This document shows, piece after piece, positions 45,219 through 46,987 of a stretch of 46,987 nt of DNA. The translations under genes were made by a program, and so were the position numbers. A model generated the notes under the pieces. It worked only from the letters and a program-made list of their open reading frames with translations, ran no database searches and was not told the DNA's origin. Positions within the stretch are counted from its first letter, which is position 1. Each line of letters opens with the position of its first letter. The stretch comes from Sulfuricella sp. (lineage in GTDB: Bacteria > Pseudomonadota > Gammaproteobacteria > Burkholderiales > Sulfuricellaceae), in the NCBI GenBank assembly GCA_028714315.1, contig JAQTMN010000017.1, positions 1 through 46,987 on the forward strand. The letters run 5' to 3'.

Positions 45219-45243
45219 AAAGGCCAGACACGCTCTGGCCTTT
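45219..45243 (+). terminator. Intrinsic terminator of tRNA-Ala
   Basis: AAAGGCCAGA (45219-45228) and TCTGGCCTTT (45234-45243) pair around CACGC, followed by further T residues. It starts 6 bp after the tRNA. Confidence 0.9.
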
Positions 45244-45706
45244 TTTACGTCTCGCGAAGGCCCAACCGGCGCAGGATTTCGCGCGATGCGAAGCCCATTA
45301 TTTTGTGATGCACTTCGCATCAAAGGATGGCCGCAGACTGCCATACCTGATAAATTGCAACCATTGCCATTACAGTCTGTTCAGTCGGTGCCGAGGATGA
45401 TTCAGGGCAAGAACCGATGAGAAGAATTATTAGGGGAGGGGCGTATGAGCTTGGAAGGACAACTCCTCGACCTGAAGTCACTTCAGGGTAGTTAGTGGCA
45501 CACGTTACCGCCTTCCGTAACTTGGCTCAAAAACGCGCCTATCGGCCAGCCTTGAGCCAAAACAATGCGCCAAACAGCCTGGATTTTGACCTAACCCATT
45601 GCTGGCATGATATTTTTTGTTTGGTTCAACGCCGAAACGTGAGCCAAGTCACCGAGCCAAAGCGCCTATCGAATAAGCCTCTTATCGATCAGGGAGATCA
45701 AGCCTG
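45244..45706. other. Gene-poor stretch with gene fragments right of the tRNA
   Basis: No intact gene is supported. A 16-codon frame at 45445-45495 (MSLEGQLLDLKSLQGS) has a very good GGGGAGGGG ribosome site and looks like the start of a broken gene. GCGATGCGAAG and CTTCGCATC (about 45281-45320) form a long-loop hairpin. The GGCTCAAAAACGCGCCTATCG and GAGCCAAAGCGCCTATCG segments are near-repeats. Base composition is lower in GC than the core genes. Confidence 0.5.
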
Positions 45707-45877
45707 ATGGTTTTCAGCGAAGACTCAAGGGTCAAGATCCCCTGCATCCTGCACCTGATCCGTCTTGGCTACAGCTACCTCTCCCTCAAGAACAACCTTC
45801 GACAAAACATGCAGCTCACCCAACTCCGCGACTGGCTCCTCCCCATGCTGATGAACGGCCAGGTTACGGTGGCGTAA
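45707..45877 (+). pseudogene. In-frame scar joining HsdR N-terminus to HsdS C-terminus (type I restriction remnant)
   Basis: The 56-residue frame starts MVFSEDSRVKIPCILHLIRL and GYSYLSLK, the characteristic N-terminus of type I restriction subunit R. From about residue 36 it reads QLTQLRDWLLPMLMNGQV, the characteristic C-terminus of specificity subunit S. Everything between is missing. One large in-frame deletion joining an upstream hsdR start to a downstream hsdS end explains this. The product can have neither nuclease nor target-recognition activity. A Shine-Dalgarno-like AGGGAG precedes the ATG by about 11 bp. Confidence 0.75.
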
Positions 45878-45906
45878 ATATTAAAGACATCTTGAATATT
45901 GCCTAG

Positions 45907-45930
45907 CACATTAAAGCGTGCTTTAATGTG
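45907..45930. promoter_or_regulatory. Perfect 11-bp inverted repeat upstream of the Fic gene
   Basis: CACATTAAAGC (45907-45917) and GCTTTAATGTG (45920-45930) are exact inverse complements around GT. The element is AT-rich and lies 29 bp before the Fic start. It looks like a dimeric repressor site, perhaps for autoregulation. Confidence 0.6.
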
Positions 45931-45958
45931 TGCAGGATGAATTCAAGGGCTCTTTAGC

Positions 45959-46987
45959 GTGATCCGCACCACTGGCACTTACATCACCTCCACCACATCC
46001 GGCGAAGCCGTCCAGGCCTTCGTGCCGAACCTACTGCCGCCAAGCAATCCCCCACTGGCGCCGGAGTCGTTCGCCGATGCCAATCGCGCGGCGGAACTGG
46101 CGCTGGCCAGGCTATCCGGCGTGTCGGGGCTGGTGCCGTCGGCGGACTGGCTGCTGTATGGCGCCGTCCGCAAGGAGGCGTTGCTCACTTCCCAGATCGA
46201 GGGTACCCAGGCCACCCTGACCGACCTTTTCGACGAGGAAGCCGGGTTTGCCGTCCGCAAACCGGAAGACGTCGAGGAGGTGACCAACTACCTGCGCGCA
46301 TTTCGCCTGGTGCAGGACAACCTGCGCGATCCCAAGGGGCTGCCGATCAGCATTTGGCTATTGTGCGAGGCTCACCGGCTATTGCTCGACGGCGCACGTG
46401 GCGCAGGAAAACAACCGGGGGAGCTGCGCCGCTCGCAGAACTGGATCGGCGGCACCCGGCCGGGCAACGCCGTGTTCGTGCCGCCGCCAGCCGACCGCGT
46501 GCCGGTTCTGTTGGGCGACATGGCGCGGTTCATCCACGATACTTCGCCCACGCTGCCGCCGCTGGTGCGCATCGCCCTGATCCACGCCCAGTTCGAGACC
46601 ATCCACCCGTTCCTGGACGGCAACGGCCGCATCGGGCGTTTGCTCATAGCCGCGCTGCTCGAACATTGGCGCCTGCTGCCCGAGCCGTTGCTCTACCTCA
46701 GCGCCTATCTCAAGCAGCATCAGACGGAATACTACCGGCGCCTGTCCAACATCCGCACCGATGGGGATTGGGAAGGCTGGGCAACCTTCTTCCTGGAGGG
46801 CGTGGCCAGCGCGGCTGGCGAAGCCGAGCGCAGCATCGTGGCCATTGCAAGCCTGGTGGTGGCGGATCGACGCCGCCTGCTCGAATCGCCGAAGTCGGGG
46901 CCGGCGGCTTATCGCGTGTTCGAGATGCTGCCGATGATGCCGCGCTTCAACATCGAACGGGCGCGGCAGATGCTGAATACCAGTTTC
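45959..46987 (+). CDS. Fic-family adenylyltransferase, 3' end outside the window
   Basis: At least 343 residues are visible from GTG 45959. The Fic catalytic motif HPFLDGNGRIGR is complete at 216-227, with His216 as the base. Such enzymes transfer AMP (or other nucleotide phosphates) to hydroxyls of target proteins. The N-terminal inhibitory helix motif TSQIEG (Thr77-Glu81-Gly82) fits the (S/T)xxxE(G/N) pattern, so it belongs to the self-inhibited class. The N-terminal part resembles the Fic_N region; a C-terminal winged helix is often present but lies beyond the edge. Fic genes are frequent passengers in type I restriction loci, which fits the scar upstream. Confidence 0.88.
   Translation, partial: MIRTTGTYITSTTSGEAVQAFVPNLLPPSNPPLAPESFADANRAAELALARLSGVSGLVPSADWLLYGAVRKEALLTSQIEGTQATLTDLFDEEAGFAVRKPEDVEEVTNYLRAFRLVQDNLRDPKGLPISIWLLCEAHRLLLDGARGAGKQPGELRRSQNWIGGTRPGNAVFVPPPADRVPVLLGDMARFIHDTSPTLPPLVRIALIHAQFETIHPFLDGNGRIGRLLIAALLEHWRLLPEPLLYLSAYLKQHQTEYYRRLSNIRTDGDWEGWATFFLEGVASAAGEAERSIVAIASLVVADRRRLLESPKSGPAAYRVFEMLPMMPRFNIERARQMLNTSF

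Noticed and set aside
45495..45707. 70-codon frame between the tRNA and the restriction scar
   Set aside because: It has no recognisable domain, mixed composition and internal near-repeats. It is more likely a mixture of gene fragments.

Overview
The window is about 47 kb of GC-rich chromosome. It looks like a betaproteobacterium of the Nitrosomonadales type (Sulfuricella, Sulfuritalea or Gallionella-like), probably a sulfur-oxidising lithotroph. This placement is an inference. It rests on the Tat-exported flavocytochrome-c-like sulfide dehydrogenase flavoprotein at the left edge, a SulP permease beside it, a small c-type cytochrome, and housekeeping genes of betaproteobacterial style. No rRNA or other phylogenetic marker was available to test it.

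Layout. 1-4.8 kb: truncated fccB-like gene, divergent from a response regulator/histidine kinase pair and a small-protein/SulP operon; an operator-like array of four CTTGAC hexamers at exact 11-bp spacing precedes that operon. 4.8-8.7 kb (minus): MoxR ATPase, DUF58, a TgpA-like protein lacking its transglutaminase core, and a small membrane protein. 8.7-12.1 kb: accessory zone with a group II intron 3' fragment, a REP-associated tyrosine transposase (RAYT) bounded by inverted repeats plus a partial tandem copy, and two apparent integron cassettes with one attC-like site and no integrase. 12.1-17.6 kb: ppx, phoU, rpiA, an alanine-rich ribbon-helix-helix-like protein, ilvA. 17.8-24.9 kb: exported protein of unknown function, aldehyde dehydrogenase, slt, an NDUFA9-like reductase, cca. 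25-30 kb (minus): chemoreceptor, GGDEF-EAL protein, exported hydrolase. 30-34.9 kb: MacAB-type efflux operon with one adaptor, one ATPase and two different permeases, the permeases separated by a 195-bp tandem repeat. 34.9-45.1 kb: cytochrome c, YyaL, a GspE/PilB-type ATPase, ilvD, lgt, a VanZ-like gene, cstA with a ybdD-like gene. 45.1 kb to the end: tRNA-Ala(CGC), then a lower-GC remnant of a type I restriction system (an in-frame HsdR/HsdS scar) and a Fic gene that runs off the window.

The most distinctive feature is the density of short palindromic dispersed repeats, at least eight families. They sit directly against genes or inside operons. Some supply stop codons (SulP, cca, vanZ-like, RAYT) and one appears to encode the extreme N-terminus of the YbdD-like protein. 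No complete new defence or metabolic system is evident. The best leads are the phased CTTGAC array, the orphan integron cassettes, the RAYT/REP unit, the restriction scar with the Fic gene and its palindrome, and the two-permease efflux operon.
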